From Patescibacteria group bacterium (lineage in GTDB: Bacteria; Patescibacteriota; Patescibacteriia; 2-12-FULL-60-25), in NCBI GenBank assembly GCA_018817245.1, contig JAHIUG010000058.1, positions 1-7,017 of the forward strand: a stretch of DNA of 7,017 bases, written 5' to 3'. The translations under genes were made by a program, and so were the position numbers. Numbering within the stretch: the stretch's first letter is position 1; each line of letters starts with the position of its first letter. Positions 6,152 to 7,017 of the stretch are shown one piece after another. The notes under the pieces are model-generated. The model was not told where the DNA came from. It did no database searches and was given only the letters and a program-made list of their open reading frames with translations.

Positions 6152-6176
6152 ATGATCGCCACTAAGTGGCGATCAT
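6152..6176. repeat. 25-bp near-perfect palindrome
   Basis: ATGATCGCCACT (6152-6163) and AGTGGCGATCAT (6165-6176) are exact reverse complements around a single A. As RNA this is a strong hairpin, followed by only TT, so termination is possible but weak. As DNA it could be a dimeric protein-binding site. It ends 4 bp before the GTACC repeat element. Confidence 0.8.
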
Positions 6177-6179
6177 TTA

Positions 6180-6298
6180 GTACCTGGCACCGGCGTACCT
6201 GGTACCTGGGGGGGCAGGTATGACTCTCAAAAGGCAGTATTTATTGGCTTTTGTGTGTTTAAAGACGACGGGTACCTGGTACCTAGGTGCCAGGTACC
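6180..6298. mobile_element. MITE/REP-like palindromic element built of GTACCTGG units
   Basis: A 12-bp terminal inverted repeat, GTACCTGGCACC (6180-6191) and GGTGCCAGGTAC (6286-6297), bounds about 118 bp. Within it GTACCTGGTACCT occurs twice as a direct repeat (6195-6207 and 6272-6284). The right end is itself a hairpin, 6271-6284 with 6285-6298, with one G/T wobble. The left part has TACCTG-G6-CAGGTA (6203-6220). GGTACC appears four times (6201, 6271, 6278, 6293). The middle (about 6221-6270) is AT-rich and shows nothing. No transposase is present and no target duplication is seen. Similar GGTGCC/CAGGTACC palindromes elsewhere are linked to REP-associated Y1 transposases; that link is inference here. 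Confidence 0.6.
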
Positions 6299-6310
6299 GG
6301 GAAAGTGGGC

Positions 6311-6339
6311 TTGACAAAATGGTCAAAATTTGGTATATT
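6311..6339 (+). promoter_or_regulatory. near-consensus sigma70 promoter for the terminal ORF
   Basis: TTGACA (6311-6316), exactly 17 bp spacer, TATATT (6334-6339). It is the strongest promoter in the window. Transcription would start near 6346, leaving a leader of about 100 nt. A second possible start is an extended -10, TGG-CATAAT (6376-6384), which would give a leader of about 58 nt starting near 6391. Confidence 0.8.
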
Positions 6340-6390
6340 CCCGCCATGTCTTGCACATTTACTTAGAAACAACTTTGGCATAATGTCGAA

Positions 6391-6443
6391 GCCCAACAAC
6401 CTCGGGCAGAGGTGAGCTTACCGGCAATCAGTCGGTGAGGAGG
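6391..6443 (+). promoter_or_regulatory. structured leader with Shine-Dalgarno of the terminal ORF
   Basis: Hairpin P1: ACCTC 6399-6403 with GAGGT 6409-6413, loop GGGCA. Its loop GGGC (6404-6407) is complementary to GCCC at 6391-6394, a competing pairing. Hairpin P2: nine pairs, 6417-6425 with 6431-6439, loop AATCA, two G-U. The 3' arm of P2 covers the first bases of the Shine-Dalgarno GAGGAGG (6437-6443), which lies 5 nt before the ATG. ACCTC of P1 could also pair with the Shine-Dalgarno. The layout suits translational control, but no known riboswitch class is recognised. Confidence 0.5.
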
Positions 6444-6448
6444 CAGAG

Positions 6449-7017
6449 ATGAAGTACGGAGAATTGAATCTCGGTCAGATCGAGGCCTTGGTCAACAAAC
6501 TAGGTGGTATGGAGGGCGTGCGAAAGTTTCTGAGAGACGAGCTGGTAGTCCGAGAGCTCGACCCCAAGGAGCTCAAGCCTTGGCAGAACATCAAGCTCGG
6601 CACCCACGCCAAAGACGAGCTCGTTCGCGAGTTGGAGGTGTCGGACTTCCACGTGAGCGACTGGGCCAAGGACATGATGGCACAGGACGCCTTCACGGTG
6701 GCTACGGAAGAGATCGAGCTGGAGCTCATAGTGGTCACGGTGGCTGAGCTGGGCTTCAAGAACGGAGCCTCGTTCAAGCAGATCTGTGAGCGAGCTAAGG
6801 AGCGGGGTCTGGAACTGTGCCCGGCTGAGGTCGGTGCTCAGCTAAGGCGTCAGTACCAGGACCAGTCCTACGGTGAGTGGCTCCTGATCGCCATGGATCC
6901 TATCACCGCTTCGGACGGCGGCCTCGGTGTGTTCCGCGTGGGGCACGGCAACGGTGGTTTCTGGCTCCGCAGTCGCAACGGCCGCCCTGGCGGCCCCTGG
7001 GATCCTGACCGTCATTG
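6449..7017 (+). CDS. GC-rich hypothetical protein of a Patescibacteria multi-copy family (3'-truncated by window)
   Basis: 189 complete codons are visible and the frame is open at the window end. The start is well supported: GAGGAGG five bases upstream and a strong promoter. The N terminus, LNLGQIEALVNKLGGMEGVRKFLRDELVV (residues 6-34), matches a signature I associate with an abundant unnamed family in Patescibacteria, often in several divergent copies per genome. The middle (about 60-140) looks alpha/beta and includes VSDWAKDMM and FKQICERAKERGLELCPAEVGAQLRRQY. The end is Gly/Arg/Trp rich (GNGGFWLRSRNGRPGGPWDPDRH), probably near the C terminus. No signal peptide, membrane helix or catalytic motif is recognised. 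Codon use is markedly G/C-ending (CTC, GAG, GCC, AAG) compared with proS or the DUF5674 gene, suggesting transfer or a distinct expression class. Function unknown. Confidence 0.8.
   Translation, partial: MKYGELNLGQIEALVNKLGGMEGVRKFLRDELVVRELDPKELKPWQNIKLGTHAKDELVRELEVSDFHVSDWAKDMMAQDAFTVATEEIELELIVVTVAELGFKNGASFKQICERAKERGLELCPAEVGAQLRRQYQDQSYGEWLLIAMDPITASDGGLGVFRVGHGNGGFWLRSRNGRPGGPWDPDRH

Noticed and set aside
6220..6366. 48-codon plus-strand frame starting ATGACTCTC and crossing the repeat element
   Set aside because: It runs through the palindromic repeats and the promoter, has no Shine-Dalgarno, and its protein (TGTWYLGARYRE region) is just translated repeat.
6475..6777. 100-residue minus-strand frame inside the terminal ORF
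   Set aside because: Ser/Thr-rich shadow of a GC-rich plus-strand gene that has a clear promoter and SD.

Overview
The window looks like a piece of a Candidatus Patescibacteria (CPR) genome. The basis is recognition of protein families, not a search: a DUF5674 protein followed at 1 nt by a small helical protein typical of that radiation, a short prolyl-tRNA synthetase without the bacterial insertion domain, a FemAB transferase, a DUF378 membrane protein, and a GC-rich ORF of a type I associate with multi-copy families in these genomes. The standard bacterial code reads all genes well. Every complete stop is TAA except one TAG.

Layout: 1-828 (+) is the 3' part of a FemAB-type peptidoglycan bridge transferase. 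An extended -10 promoter precedes a 73-residue DUF378 protein (918-1139, +), which converges on tRNA-Lys(CUU) (1188-1263, -) across a bidirectional terminator. A 211-bp gap with consecutive hairpins separates this tRNA from the divergently oriented tRNA-Arg(CCG) (1475-1546, +), which has its own promoter and shares a second bidirectional terminator with the large minus-strand gene. That gene (1599-3836, -) encodes a 745-residue predicted exported protein. It has seven Asp/Cys-rich MopE-type metal-binding repeats followed by what looks like a clan GH-A (GH26-like) glycoside hydrolase barrel.

From about 4007 the plus strand carries a compact cluster: DUF5674 protein, small helical protein (1-nt gap), and proS (14-nt gap). 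A 14-nt tandem repeat runs through the stop of the second gene into the proS upstream region. After proS come 453 bp without a convincing gene. They contain an AT-rich inverted repeat, two hairpins, a roughly 120-bp MITE/REP-like element built from GTACCTGG units with four GGTACC palindromes, a near-consensus sigma70 promoter, and a structured leader. The leader feeds a GC-rich ORF (6449 to the window end) whose composition differs clearly from its neighbours.

Functionally the window mixes translation (two tRNAs, ProRS), cell-wall and surface functions (FemAB, MopE/GH protein, DUF378) and conserved genes of unknown role. The most unusual items are the MopE-repeat/glycosidase fusion and the repeat-promoter-leader-ORF module at the right end.
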